Shown piece by piece: positions 53,240 through 62,152 of a DNA stretch of 64,000 bases. The DNA comes from an uncultured Anaeroplasmataceae bacterium (GTDB lineage Bacteria; Bacillota_I; Bacilli_A; Acholeplasmatales; Anaeroplasmataceae). The DNA is taken from NCBI GenBank assembly GCA_934229785.1, contig CAKQEA010000006.1:1-64000 (forward strand), given 5' to 3'. The stretch's first letter is position 1. Each line of letters starts with the position of its first letter. Position numbers and translations under genes: made by a program. The notes beneath the pieces are model-generated. The model saw only the letters and a list, made by a program, of their open reading frames with translations, was not told the origin of the DNA and ran no database searches.

Positions 53240-53268
53240 ATTATATCATATAAGTGCATCATTTGCAA
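53240..53268 (-). promoter_or_regulatory. fakA promoter
   Basis: TTGCAA (53263-53268), 17-nt spacer, TATAAT (53240-53245) on the minus strand, leaving a leader of about 155 nt. The rest of the gap 53079-53489 holds only this promoter, the rpmB promoter and AT-rich sequence. Confidence 0.75.
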
Positions 53269-53414
53269 AAGAATTTTATTTATCCTCTTTGCAAGATACC
53301 GCTGTATGATATCACTTTTTATTATATTTGTCAAATTATGGTACTCAACTAGACCATTTTTAGTGTGTTTTCTATCTTTTTTTCACAAACAACAAAAAAA
53401 AAATAAAAAATAAC

Positions 53415-53443
53415 TTGATTATTTTATTTTGTTAGTGTACAAT
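53415..53443 (+). promoter_or_regulatory. rpmB promoter
   Basis: TTGATT (53415-53420), 17-nt spacer, TACAAT (53438-53443), about 45 nt before the rpmB start. Confidence 0.75.
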
Positions 53444-53489
53444 AAGGAGGCTTGAGAATTTTTATTAAACGTCTAAGGAGGTTAGAACC

Positions 53490-53678
53490 ATGGCTAAATG
53501 TTATATAACTGGTAAAACAACAGTAACTGGTAACAGAAGATCACATGCTTTAAATGCTACTCGTCGTACTTGGAAAGCTAATCTTCAAACCGTTCATATC
53601 AAAGATGAAAACGGAAATGTTAAGAAAGTTAAGATTTCTGCTAGAGCTTTGAAAAAGGGAAATATTGAAAGAGCATAA
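53490..53678 (+). CDS. rpmB: 50S ribosomal protein L28, 62 aa
   Basis: [20 protein letters not shown] and [13 protein letters not shown] are characteristic of L28; AAGGAGG precedes the start. It has only the first Cys (AKCYITGK), so this is not the four-Cys zinc form. It is monocistronic, flanked by its own promoter and two terminators. Position next to spoVM and fakA is conserved with Bacillus. Confidence 0.97.
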   Translation: MAKCYITGKTTVTGNRRSHALNATRRTWKANLQTVHIKDENGNVKKVKISARALKKGNIERA

Positions 53679-53689
53679 TGTTCGCATAT

Positions 53690-53714
53690 AACTGGCTATT
53701 AAGCCAGTTTTTTT
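53690..53714 (+). terminator. rpmB terminator
   Basis: AACTGGC-TATTAA-GCCAGTT with T5 following, 12 nt after the rpmB stop. Confidence 0.88.
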
Positions 53715-53728
53715 GCGCTTTGAAAGAT

Positions 53729-53766
53729 AAATGGTGGAACAAAAAATGTTCCACCATTTATTTTTT
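53729..53766. terminator. Second, bidirectional terminator (rpmB / spoVM)
   Basis: AAATGGTGGAAC and GTTCCACCATTT form a 12-bp stem; ATTTTTT follows on the plus strand. It starts inside the spoVM stop codon, closing the leftward spoVM transcript too. Confidence 0.8.
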
Positions 53767-53829
53767 CATAAATATATTTAAAATTTTTCTCAAAAAGCCT
53801 GGTAGTTCTATAACAATTATCCTTTTCAC
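53758..53829 (-). CDS. spoVM: Stage V sporulation protein M, 23 aa
   Basis: GTG start with AGGTGA 5 nt upstream. The peptide ends in IELPGFLRKILNIFMKK and aligns with SpoVM (pattern I-x-L-P-x-F-L-x-x-I, basic C terminus), an amphipathic helix that recognises the convex forespore membrane and anchors the spore coat ATPase SpoIVA. The locus is the same as in Bacillus: between rpe and rpmB. Length is 23 residues against 26 in Bacillus, with one extra residue before the LP. It was read directly from the gap and is too short for usual gene finders. Confidence 0.8.
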   Translation of the reverse strand: MKRIIVIELPGFLRKILNIFMKK

Positions 53830-53866
53830 AAGTATCACCTTTGCTATAAGATATGCTATAAAACTA

Positions 53867-54505
53867 TTAAATATTCTTTATTTTATTTAAATTTTCAATC
53901 TTATTTGAAGCATTACAAATATAAGAACCTACAACAGCCATATCTACATAATCCTTAATAAATGGAGCAGTTGTATCCTTAATTCCACCATCAATATTAA
54001 TTAAATACTTATAGTTAAATTTATCTTTAAGTTCATAAAGACACTTAACCTTTTCTATAGCCTCAGGCATAAACTTTTGTCCGCCAAAGCCAGGTTCAAC
54101 AGACATAACTAAAACCATATCAACATATGGTAAATATTTTTCAATTTCCAAAACACTAGTATTTGGCTTAATTGAAATGCCAGCTAAAGCATTATTATCA
54201 TGAATAAGCTTAATAGTAGCTAAAACATCACAATCTGCTTCAACATGAAATGTTATATATTGACTTCCTGCTTCAGCGAATTCTTTAATATAATTTTGAG
54301 GGTGCACCATCATTAAATGTGTATCAAACGCTTTATCAGTTATTTTTCTTAATGATTTAATAAATGAATAACCAAAAGATATATTTGGTACAAATTCCCC
54401 ATCCATAACATCCATATGAACATAATCAACATCATCAATTATATCCTTTAAGCTTTCATAAACATTCGCATAATCAACAGTTAAAATAGATAATGATACT
54501 TTCAT
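53867..54505 (-). CDS. rpe: Ribulose-phosphate 3-epimerase, 212 aa
   Basis: Pentose-phosphate TIM barrel. LSILTVDYANVYESLKD, HMDVMDGEFVPNISFG (metal-binding), FDTHLMMVHP, VLVMSVEPGFGGQKFMP and NIDGGIKDTTA contain the conserved His/Asp ligands. Overlaps rsgA by 4 nt. The thiN gene that follows rpe in Bacillus is absent. Confidence 0.95.
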   Translation of the reverse strand: MKVSLSILTVDYANVYESLKDIIDDVDYVHMDVMDGEFVPNISFGYSFIKSLRKITDKAFDTHLMMVHPQNYIKEFAEAGSQYITFHVEADCDVLATIKLIHDNNALAGISIKPNTSVLEIEKYLPYVDMVLVMSVEPGFGGQKFMPEAIEKVKCLYELKDKFNYKYLINIDGGIKDTTAPFIKDYVDMAVVGSYICNASNKIENLNKIKNI

Positions 54506-55425
54506 TTTTTTCTCTCCTTCTCTTCAATAAGCTGTAGCATCTTTAGATAACTATCATACCTAGATTCTAAAATTTCATTATTACAAACACGGGCATGAAC
54601 CTCACAGCCTAAAATATTTCTTTTATGATTACAATCGCTAAATCTACATTTACAATTTTTAAATTCAACAAATAAGCTTGATAAATCAGATGAGGAAATA
54701 CCTAATACATCAAGTTTAGAAAATCCTGGAGAATCACCAATATAACCAGATTCATAAGGGTAAAGATTAATTTCTCTAGTAGTATGCTTACCTCTACCTA
54801 AAGCATCTGATATTTCCTGAGTATTAAGCTTAAAAGAAGGAAAAATAGCATTAATAAGAGTTGATTTACCAGCACCAGTTTGTCCTGATAAAACAGTTAT
54901 CTTATTCTTAAGTGCCTCCTTAACTAAATCCACTCCTACATTTTTTTTACTATCAACAAACATAACCTTGTAGCCAAGCTTTTCATAATAATTCATTTTT
55001 TCCTTTAACTTATTAAGCTCTTCATCATTTAATAAATCAATCTTACTAATAACAATTACAGGCTCTATTTTTTGTTTTAAAATATTAGCAATAAATAAAT
55101 CTAACAAATAAAAAGAAAAATCAGGTTTTTTGGCTGCAAAAACTAAAAGAATTTGATCAACATTACTAATATCAGGACGAATAAGCTCATTTTTTCTTTC
55201 TTCATAATGATCAATCATATCATTTGTAACATAAACAATATCTCCAACCTTAGGTGAATTCTTTATGTTAGTAACATTTGCCTTTTTACTATATGATTTT
55301 TCATTGACAACAGCTTTTTTTTCAAATCGAAGCTTCCCTCTTGCCTTTAATGATTTAATGCTACCATCTTCAAAGATAACCTTATAAACTCCTCCATTTA
55401 AATTAACTATTCTTCCCTTTTGCAT
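54502..55425 (-). CDS. rsgA: Ribosome small-subunit biogenesis GTPase RsgA, 307 aa
   Basis: Circularly permuted GTPase. N-terminal OB domain (about 1-70), then G4 VISKIDLL, G1 GQTGAGKSTLINA and G3 DSPGFSKLDV. A C-terminal zinc motif is formed by CKCRFSDCNHKRNILGCEVH. It checks late 30S assembly. In Bacillus the Ser/Thr kinase PrkC sits just upstream; here that place holds a PASTA protein without kinase. Confidence 0.95.
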   Translation of the reverse strand: MQKGRIVNLNGGVYKVIFEDGSIKSLKARGKLRFEKKAVVNEKSYSKKANVTNIKNSPKVGDIVYVTNDMIDHYEERKNELIRPDISNVDQILLVFAAKKPDFSFYLLDLFIANILKQKIEPVIVISKIDLLNDEELNKLKEKMNYYEKLGYKVMFVDSKKNVGVDLVKEALKNKITVLSGQTGAGKSTLINAIFPSFKLNTQEISDALGRGKHTTREINLYPYESGYIGDSPGFSKLDVLGISSSDLSSLFVEFKNCKCRFSDCNHKRNILGCEVHARVCNNEILESRYDSYLKMLQLIEEKERKK

Positions 55426-55433
55426 AAATTCTC

Positions 55434-56279
55434 CTAATTTGAAACATAAATTTCATAAATATAATTATAAACCCTACAAATTTTAATAATACTTCCAGAT
55501 TTTAGCGTAGAATCAACATAGATTATATCACATATTTCACAATCATAATATAAGTCATTTATTTTTAATATACAAACATCATCAGGAATCCCCTTTGATA
55601 CATATAATTCTATAGGATAGGTATTTCCTTTTTTTAACACAACACCACTTGAGGTAGATTGAGATAAAACAATATCCTCATCAATAATTGAAAATGTATA
55701 TAAAACCTCATAGCTTAAATTATAACTATTTAAAATATCAATAGCCTCATTTATATTTAAGCCAACTAGCTTTGGCATAATGAAATCATTATTTGAAGCT
55801 GAAACAACAAATTTAATATGATCTCCACTTATCATCACATCATGCTCTGTCTTACTTTGTTCTAAAATTACGCCCTCTGGGTAGTCATTTTTTATACAAT
55901 ACTCTATTTCATAACTAATATTGTAGTCGTTAAATATATTTTCAACATCAATATTATCAATACTCTCTCCAATAAAGTTTGGATAATAATGTTCAACTAT
56001 TTTATTAACATACAAATCAATTTTATAATCACAATAAATATTAGTACCAGCTTTAGGCATTGTATATAAAATATTCGAATTATCACCATCTAAGTAAATA
56101 ATATTGTATTTGATATTGCTTTCATTTAAAAAATAAATGGCATCAGCTTCGCTAAGTCCTACAACATCAGGAACACTAACTGTTTTTTTTGTATAAATTG
56201 TTGGTTTTATAATTAAAAAATAAAGCCAGCCTAAACATATAGTAAGAATAAAAATCCATAAAATTTTAGTTAATTTCAT
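55434..56279 (-). CDS. PASTA-domain membrane protein without kinase domain, 281 aa
   Basis: One N-terminal membrane helix (KILWIFILTICLGWLYFLI) is followed by three PASTA-type repeats (VPDVVGLSEADAIYFLNES, PNFIGESIDNIDVENIFND, MPKLVGLNINEAIDILNSY). This is exactly the C-terminal half of PrkC-type kinases. The position between rlmN and rsgA is that of prpC-prkC. No kinase or phosphatase frame is found upstream; rlmN begins 45 nt away. It may sense peptidoglycan alone or through a partner kinase elsewhere. Confidence 0.8.
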   Translation of the reverse strand: MKLTKILWIFILTICLGWLYFLIIKPTIYTKKTVSVPDVVGLSEADAIYFLNESNIKYNIIYLDGDNSNILYTMPKAGTNIYCDYKIDLYVNKIVEHYYPNFIGESIDNIDVENIFNDYNISYEIEYCIKNDYPEGVILEQSKTEHDVMISGDHIKFVVSASNNDFIMPKLVGLNINEAIDILNSYNLSYEVLYTFSIIDEDIVLSQSTSSGVVLKKGNTYPIELYVSKGIPDDVCILKINDLYYDCEICDIIYVDSTLKSGSIIKICRVYNYIYEIYVSN

Positions 56280-56324
56280 ATTTTCACCCTTATTATTGTT
56301 TCATTAAAATAAAGCTTTATTCAA

Positions 56325-57347
56325 TTACCTCATATGCTTACTTCTAAGCTGACCACAGGCTGCATCAATATCTCCACCCTGTTCTTTTCTTAGTTGAACA
56401 TTAATTCTTCTTTTTTTAAGCGTATCAAAGAAAACCCTCATATCATCAGGAGTAGATCTTTTATAAGGCTTTTCTAAAACCTCATTATAGGGAATTAGAT
56501 TAACATAAACATTTAAGCCATGAACTAAATCACAAAGCTCCATTGCACATTCATAGCTATCATTAATTCCCTTTAATAATATATATTCCAATGTAACTCT
56601 TCTATTTGTTTTCTCTATATAATAGGTAATAGCCTTAATAAGCAAAGCAATTGGATAAGCCTTATTAATTGGCATAATTTGATTTCGAATTTCATCATTA
56701 GAAGCATGAAGCGAAATAGCTAAATTAACCTGTAAGTCAAAATTAGCATATTCATATATTTTAGGGACAAGGCCACAAGTTGAAACAGTTATATGACGTG
56801 CACCTATTTCTAAACCAAGAGGATGATTAATAATTTTCAAAAAATTAATAACATTATCATAATTATCAAATGGTTCACCAATACCCATAACAACAACATG
56901 ACTAACTCTCACATTTGCAAGCTTTGAAACCATCATAATTTGAAGAACAATCTCACTAGTTTCTAAATTACGCAATTTTTTCTTCATTCCACTAGCACAA
57001 AATGAGCACCCCATATTACAGCCAACCTCTGTTGTAACACAAACACTATATCCATAATCATGATTCATCAAAACTGTTTCAATTAAATTTCCATCATGCA
57101 GTCTAAATAAAAATTTTTGAGTTCCATCTGCAGATTTTTGATGAGTAACACATTCAAACTCATCAATAACAAAATCATTCTTTAACGTTTCAATAAATGA
57201 TTTTTTCATATTTGTAATTTGATCAAACGAAGAAATTTTATGTCTATATATCCATTCAATAAGTTGAGAAGAGCGAAATGGTTTTTCTCCCATATCAACT
57301 AGATATTTTTTAAACATATCCTCGCTATATCCATAAATGCTATTCAT
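56325..57347 (-). CDS. rlmN: Dual-specificity rRNA/tRNA methyltransferase RlmN, 340 aa
   Basis: Radical-SAM enzyme methylating C2 of A2503 in 23S rRNA and A37 in some tRNAs. Cluster motif CNMGCSFCASG, VVMGIGEPFDNYDNV, EYILLKGINDS and the catalytic Cys near AACGQLRS. Full length. Confidence 0.96.
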   Translation of the reverse strand: MNSIYGYSEDMFKKYLVDMGEKPFRSSQLIEWIYRHKISSFDQITNMKKSFIETLKNDFVIDEFECVTHQKSADGTQKFLFRLHDGNLIETVLMNHDYGYSVCVTTEVGCNMGCSFCASGMKKKLRNLETSEIVLQIMMVSKLANVRVSHVVVMGIGEPFDNYDNVINFLKIINHPLGLEIGARHITVSTCGLVPKIYEYANFDLQVNLAISLHASNDEIRNQIMPINKAYPIALLIKAITYYIEKTNRRVTLEYILLKGINDSYECAMELCDLVHGLNVYVNLIPYNEVLEKPYKRSTPDDMRVFFDTLKKRRINVQLRKEQGGDIDAACGQLRSKHMR

Positions 57348-57438
57348 AATTTATCACCACAAACATTATACATTTTTTTCATAATAATTTAAAGAAAAAT
57401 AATTTTACCAAAAAAATCTCAAAATACTTAATTTGTTC

Positions 57439-57486
57439 AAAAAAAGCTGTGAATAATTCCACCTTTAATAGTTAATTATTCACAGC
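57439..57486 (-). terminator. pheT terminator
   Basis: On the minus strand GCTGTGAATAATT (57474-57486) pairs perfectly with 57446-57458, followed by T7. It ends the pheST operon. Confidence 0.85.
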
Positions 57487-57493
57487 CTTAAAC

Positions 57494-59905
57494 TTAAGCT
57501 CTTAATTTAGCCTTATAAACATAATCCAATCTATTTAAAATAGATTTAACAAGCTTATCGACATCCTCTGCTTCCATTGTCTTTGTTGAATCTTCAAAAG
57601 TAAGCTTGAATGCTAAAGATTTTTCATCATCATTAACACCATCTCCGGTATAAACATCAAATAACACAACATTAGTTAAATACTTCTTACCAGTTTGCTT
57701 AATTAAAGCCTGTATTTCACTAGCAGGAATATCCTTCTTACAAACAATTGCTAAATCTCTAATGATTGATGGGAATTTATTTATCGGTTTGTAGGTAAAT
57801 GATGAAACCTCACTTAATACATCCTCTAAAGATATTTCTAAAGCAACAGTTGTACCTATTCCCATCTCTTTAGCAAACTTTGGATGCATTTGTCCAATAA
57901 GTCCAATCATCTTATTATTATGAATTATAGCTGCACATCTACCAGGATGGAAAGTTTTAACCTTATCATATGGAGTAAATGAAACAGTAAAGTTAAGCTT
58001 TCTAAACAAATCCTCCAAAACACCCTTTAACAAAAAGAATGATGCTTCTTGCTTGTAGCTATTCCATAAATGAGATGAATATAAACCACAAAGAGCCATA
58101 GCAAGATGAGTCTCTTCCCCCTCTGTTGAATATGTCTTACCAATTTCAAAGAAACTTAAATCATCAATTTTACGTGCCTTATTATAGCTAATGGCATCAA
58201 TAACACCATTAAGAAGACTCTGACGCATAACAGCACGATCCTCAGTCATAGGCATTAACACCTTAATAGGCTCGTGATTTTCAAATGTATAAAGATTTAA
58301 ATCCTTAGCATTAATTAAAGAATAAGAAACAATCTCATTTAAGCCCATATTTGCTAAAATTTGTCTAATTAATCTTGTACGCTTTTGAGCATATGACAAT
58401 CTTCCCTTATCTCTTGTTGCGGCAATAGTTGTAGGAATATTTTCATATCCATACATTCTTGCAACATCCTCAGCAATATCTTGGACTGAAGGCTCTAAAT
58501 CCATTCTTCTTGAAGGAAGCTCAATTTCATAGCCATGTTCAACTTTAACTCTATCAACATAACCAATCTTGTAAGTTATCTCATGATATGGATATGCAAG
58601 TCTATCAAAAATATCACAAACCTCATCATCAGTTAAACTTGTTCCTAAAATAGAATTAAGCTTATTTGTTGTAACATTAACATATTTTGGCTCATACAAA
58701 ACCTTTACATCCTTACTAACATCAGCATAAACTGTTGCACTTGCATACTCACTCATTAATTCTGCTGCATAATCAAGAGCACGCTCAACCCTATTGTAAT
58801 CAATTTTACGTTCAAAACGAATAGATGATTCACTCTTTAATCCAAGTTTTGATGAAGTTTTACGAATAGATAGTGGATCAAAATATGCTGCTTCTAAGAT
58901 AACATTTTTAGTTGTAGGTAAAACCTCAGTTGAAAGTCCACCCATAACACCAGCTACACATACAGCCTCATTTCCATTAGTAATAACAATATCCTCACTA
59001 GATAATGTACGCTCAATATTATCAAGTGTCTTAAGCTTCTCACCATCATGAGCACATCTTACAACAATATTATTACCCAATGAATCAGCATCAAAGGCAT
59101 GAAGTGGCTGTCCCATTTCCATTAATACATAATTTGTAATATCAACAACATTATTAATAGGACGGATTCCAGAGGCAATTAATCTTGCTTTCATCCATTG
59201 TGGAGATTCGCAAATAGAAACATTCTCTATATATCTAGTACAATATTTTAAACATTTATCTGTTTCAATCTTAACTGAAACAGGATTCTTTTTATCAGCA
59301 ACCTCCAAAGATGGACAAATTGGTGACATTTCAAGCTTTAAAGCTGCAGCAATATCATACGCACAGCCTTCAATTGATAATAAATCAGAACGATTTGAGG
59401 TTAATTCTAAATCAATAATAGTGTCATCAAAGCCCAAATATTTCAAAGGATCATCACCAACAACTGCGTCATCATCAAATAGATAAATACCATTTTTAAA
59501 TCTATCATCAACATACTTCTCTTCAATACCTAATTCCTGTAGGGAACATAGCATACCATTTGACTCAACACCACGAATCTTAGAAGGCTTAATTTTAAAA
59601 TCACCTGGTAACACGGCGCCTGGTAAGGCAACAATAACCTTAACACCTGCTATAACATTAGGAGCTCCACAAACAATTTGTGATACAACGTTTGGGGCAA
59701 TTTCAACTTGACAAACATGTAGATGATCACTATCTGGATGCATCTTACATTCTAAAACCTTACCAATTGTTAAATTAGTTGCCTCAACTAATTTTTTATA
59801 TGATTCAATTTCGCAAACATGGAAATTAATTTCTTTAAACAATTCCTCATCAGTAAAATTATCTAAATCTAAATAATCCTTTAACCAATTCTTAGAAACC
59901 TTCAT
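57494..59905 (-). CDS. pheT: Phenylalanyl-tRNA synthetase beta subunit, 803 aa
   Basis: Order of domains as in bacterial PheT: tRNA-binding EMAP-like OB domain (KVLECKMHPDSDHLHVCQV), B3/B4 editing domain (IELTSNRSDLLSIEG), B5 domain, the synthetase-like core, and C-terminal FDX-ACB anticodon domain (YKPINKFPSIIRDLAIVC). Full length. It follows pheS by 1 nt and is controlled by the T-box upstream of pheS. Confidence 0.96.
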   Translation of the reverse strand: MKVSKNWLKDYLDLDNFTDEELFKEINFHVCEIESYKKLVEATNLTIGKVLECKMHPDSDHLHVCQVEIAPNVVSQIVCGAPNVIAGVKVIVALPGAVLPGDFKIKPSKIRGVESNGMLCSLQELGIEEKYVDDRFKNGIYLFDDDAVVGDDPLKYLGFDDTIIDLELTSNRSDLLSIEGCAYDIAAALKLEMSPICPSLEVADKKNPVSVKIETDKCLKYCTRYIENVSICESPQWMKARLIASGIRPINNVVDITNYVLMEMGQPLHAFDADSLGNNIVVRCAHDGEKLKTLDNIERTLSSEDIVITNGNEAVCVAGVMGGLSTEVLPTTKNVILEAAYFDPLSIRKTSSKLGLKSESSIRFERKIDYNRVERALDYAAELMSEYASATVYADVSKDVKVLYEPKYVNVTTNKLNSILGTSLTDDEVCDIFDRLAYPYHEITYKIGYVDRVKVEHGYEIELPSRRMDLEPSVQDIAEDVARMYGYENIPTTIAATRDKGRLSYAQKRTRLIRQILANMGLNEIVSYSLINAKDLNLYTFENHEPIKVLMPMTEDRAVMRQSLLNGVIDAISYNKARKIDDLSFFEIGKTYSTEGEETHLAMALCGLYSSHLWNSYKQEASFFLLKGVLEDLFRKLNFTVSFTPYDKVKTFHPGRCAAIIHNNKMIGLIGQMHPKFAKEMGIGTTVALEISLEDVLSEVSSFTYKPINKFPSIIRDLAIVCKKDIPASEIQALIKQTGKKYLTNVVLFDVYTGDGVNDDEKSLAFKLTFEDSTKTMEAEDVDKLVKSILNRLDYVYKAKLRA

Positions 59906-59906
59906 C

Positions 59907-60947
59907 TTACTTTACCTCCTTGAACTGATTTAAGAAACGAACATCGTTAGTATAGAAGTTACGAATATCATCAATACGATACTTCATCATAGTAATACGC
60001 TCAACACCAATACCAAAGGCAAAGCCTTGAATTTCCTTTGGATCATAGCCAGACATACGCAAAACATTATCATTAACCATACCAGCACCTAAAACCTCAA
60101 TCCAGCCAGTTTGTTTGCAAGTGCTACAGCCCTTACCGCCACATAATCCGCAAGATACATCAACCTCAACAGATGGCTCAGTAAATGGGAAGAATGAAGG
60201 TCGTAATCTTATTTGACGATCCTCGCCAAGCATCTTTCTAAACATTTCAAGAAGTGCGCCCTTTAAATCACCTAAAGTAATATGCTTACCAAGAACTAAA
60301 CCCTCACATTGCATAAATTGATGAGAATGAGTTGCATCATCTGCATCTCTACGATAAACCTTTCCAGGACAAATAATCTTAATAGGTTCACCCTTCTTTT
60401 CTAGCATAGTACGTACCTGAACAGGAGAAGTTTGACTTCTTAATAAAAGCTCAGGATTAATGTAGAATGTGTCCTGCATATCTCTTGCAGGATGTCCCTT
60501 TGGTAGATTAAGCTTCTCAAAACAGTTTTCATCTGTTTCAATTTCAGGACCTTCAGCTACAGTATAACCCATACCAATAAATAAGTCCTCTAAATCCATA
60601 ATAGTTTGCATAAGTGGATGAATACCACCAGTAGGTAGCTCAACACCTGGAAGTGTTACATCAATTGTTTCACTTGCAAGCTTTTTATTTATAATAGCAT
60701 CTTCTATAGATTTTCTTTTTTCTTCAAATTTTTCTTCTAGAATTTGTTTAATTCTATTAGATTGCATACCAATTTCTTTTCTTGCCTCAACTGACAAATC
60801 CTTCATATTTGCCATAAGCTTGGCAATAGGCCCCTTCTTACCTAAATAAGTAGCCTTTGTTTGTTGTAATGTATTTAAGTCTTCAATTTGAGAAAGCTCA
60901 TTATCAGCATCAACAACAACATGTTCTAATTCTTCTAACTTACTCAT
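59907..60947 (-). CDS. pheS: Phenylalanyl-tRNA synthetase alpha subunit, 346 aa
   Basis: The start at 60947 follows AAAGGAGG by 6 nt. N-terminal coiled coil (about 1-90) for tRNA, then class II motifs: [45 protein letters not shown] (motif 2) and [16 protein letters not shown] (motif 3). Full length. First gene of the T-box-controlled operon. Confidence 0.96.
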   Translation of the reverse strand: MSKLEELEHVVVDADNELSQIEDLNTLQQTKATYLGKKGPIAKLMANMKDLSVEARKEIGMQSNRIKQILEEKFEEKRKSIEDAIINKKLASETIDVTLPGVELPTGGIHPLMQTIMDLEDLFIGMGYTVAEGPEIETDENCFEKLNLPKGHPARDMQDTFYINPELLLRSQTSPVQVRTMLEKKGEPIKIICPGKVYRRDADDATHSHQFMQCEGLVLGKHITLGDLKGALLEMFRKMLGEDRQIRLRPSFFPFTEPSVEVDVSCGLCGGKGCSTCKQTGWIEVLGAGMVNDNVLRMSGYDPKEIQGFAFGIGVERITMMKYRIDDIRNFYTNDVRFLNQFKEVK

Positions 60948-60960
60948 AAAATCCTCCTTT

Positions 60961-61188
60961 AAAAACAAAAAAATCCTTAGATTTCTCTAAGGACGTTAAA
61001 ACCGTGGTACCACCCTAGTTCTTTATAATAAATAAAGCACTCATTACTCCTTAACGCGGATAACGGATGGGATTAGCATCATTCCAAAAGTGAATTCATA
61101 AATTAACTAACAAGAATCTTTCACCAAATAATTCTCTCTCTAAACTAGTATCATTTACTACGGCTTTTATCTTCATTTTCATATAAAC
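60961..61188 (-). promoter_or_regulatory. T-box riboswitch, Phe-specific, of pheST
   Basis: On the minus strand the T-box core AACTAGGGTGGTACCACGG (61002-61020) is followed by the terminator TCCTTAGAG/CTCTAAGGA-type hairpin with a T7 tract (60961-60993). Upstream stem I contains GAATTCACTT, in which TTC followed by A is the expected Phe specifier. Uncharged tRNA-Phe would stabilise the antiterminator and switch on pheST. Confidence 0.93.
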
Positions 61189-61194
61189 ACAAAT

Positions 61195-61223
61195 ATTATA
61201 CTAAAATCTTTAATTAATTTCAA
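61195..61223 (-). promoter_or_regulatory. pheST promoter
   Basis: TTGAAA (61218-61223), 17-nt spacer, TATAAT (61195-61200), directly upstream of the T-box leader. Confidence 0.85.
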
Positions 61224-61261
61224 GTCACGACATTAGTACAAAAGAAAAATTATAGTTTAAA

Positions 61262-62152
61262 TTACCTAGCTTTATAAATTTTCATTCTATCTAAAACACC
61301 AATGTTATCTGTAAATTCCCCAGGTTTTGTCTTTTCAAGCTCTTCACCCAAAACTCTAAACTTAGAATCAATAGTATCAATATACCATAAAACTAAGGCC
61401 TCAGCAGTCATTGGCTTTTTAGCAGAGCCAAATTGTGGCTGTCCATGATGAGAAATAAGCATATGCTCTAAAATCATTACCTCCTCAGTATTCTCATAGC
61501 CTAACTCCTTACTTACATCCTCAATAGCCATTGCCCCTAGCACAAGATGACCTAGTAATTGACCTTTTATTGTGTATTCTGTATTAACAACACCTGTAAG
61601 CTCAATAGTTTTACCAATATCATGAAGCAAAATCCCAGCATAAATATAATCCTTATTCAAATATGGATAATTTTCAATAAAGCCATCAGCAAAATGAACC
61701 ATTCCTATACTATGATATGCAAGTCCACCAACATATGCATGATGCAATTTTGAAGCTGCTGGATAAATAAAAAATAAATCCTTATTTCGATCAATTAAAG
61801 TTTTAGTAATGTCTTTAATTACCTTATTATCAATTTTATTAATATAAGAATATACCTCCTTAATAGCATCCTCTGCACTTATAGGTGCTTGCGGATAAAA
61901 CATCCTTAATGTTTCATTTTGCTGATCAAAAGGCATATTTGTAACCTCTTCTAAATTTCTAACAACATTTGAAGATCTTTCAACTCCATCATACACATCA
62001 TAAGTGAAGGTATAGGTATGACCAATTTTTAATTCACAAACATTATCAGCTGATACCTTTAAATTATATTGATTACTTAAAACATCACGTACTACAACAT
62101 TATACATACCATCTGAAGTATTCATTCCTATAATTTTCGCAATTAATTCCAT
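61262..62152 (-). CDS. yhaM: 3'-5' exoribonuclease YhaM, 296 aa
   Basis: An OB-fold nucleic-acid-binding domain (about 1-85) followed by an HD phosphohydrolase domain: KLHHAYVGGLAYHSIGMV, the HD pair in GILLHDIGKTIEL, LISHHGQPQFGS and IDTIDSKF. This is YhaM/Cbf1, a Mn-dependent 3'-5' nuclease of Bacillota. It overlaps the pullulanase gene by 10 nt. Confidence 0.92.
   Translation of the reverse strand: MELIAKIIGMNTSDGMYNVVVRDVLSNQYNLKVSADNVCELKIGHTYTFTYDVYDGVERSSNVVRNLEEVTNMPFDQQNETLRMFYPQAPISAEDAIKEVYSYINKIDNKVIKDITKTLIDRNKDLFFIYPAASKLHHAYVGGLAYHSIGMVHFADGFIENYPYLNKDYIYAGILLHDIGKTIELTGVVNTEYTIKGQLLGHLVLGAMAIEDVSKELGYENTEEVMILEHMLISHHGQPQFGSAKKPMTAEALVLWYIDTIDSKFRVLGEELEKTKPGEFTDNIGVLDRMKIYKAR

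Noticed and set aside
53678..53890. 70-codon frame after rpmB
   Set aside because: It runs through two terminators and antisense to spoVM, with no ribosome site.
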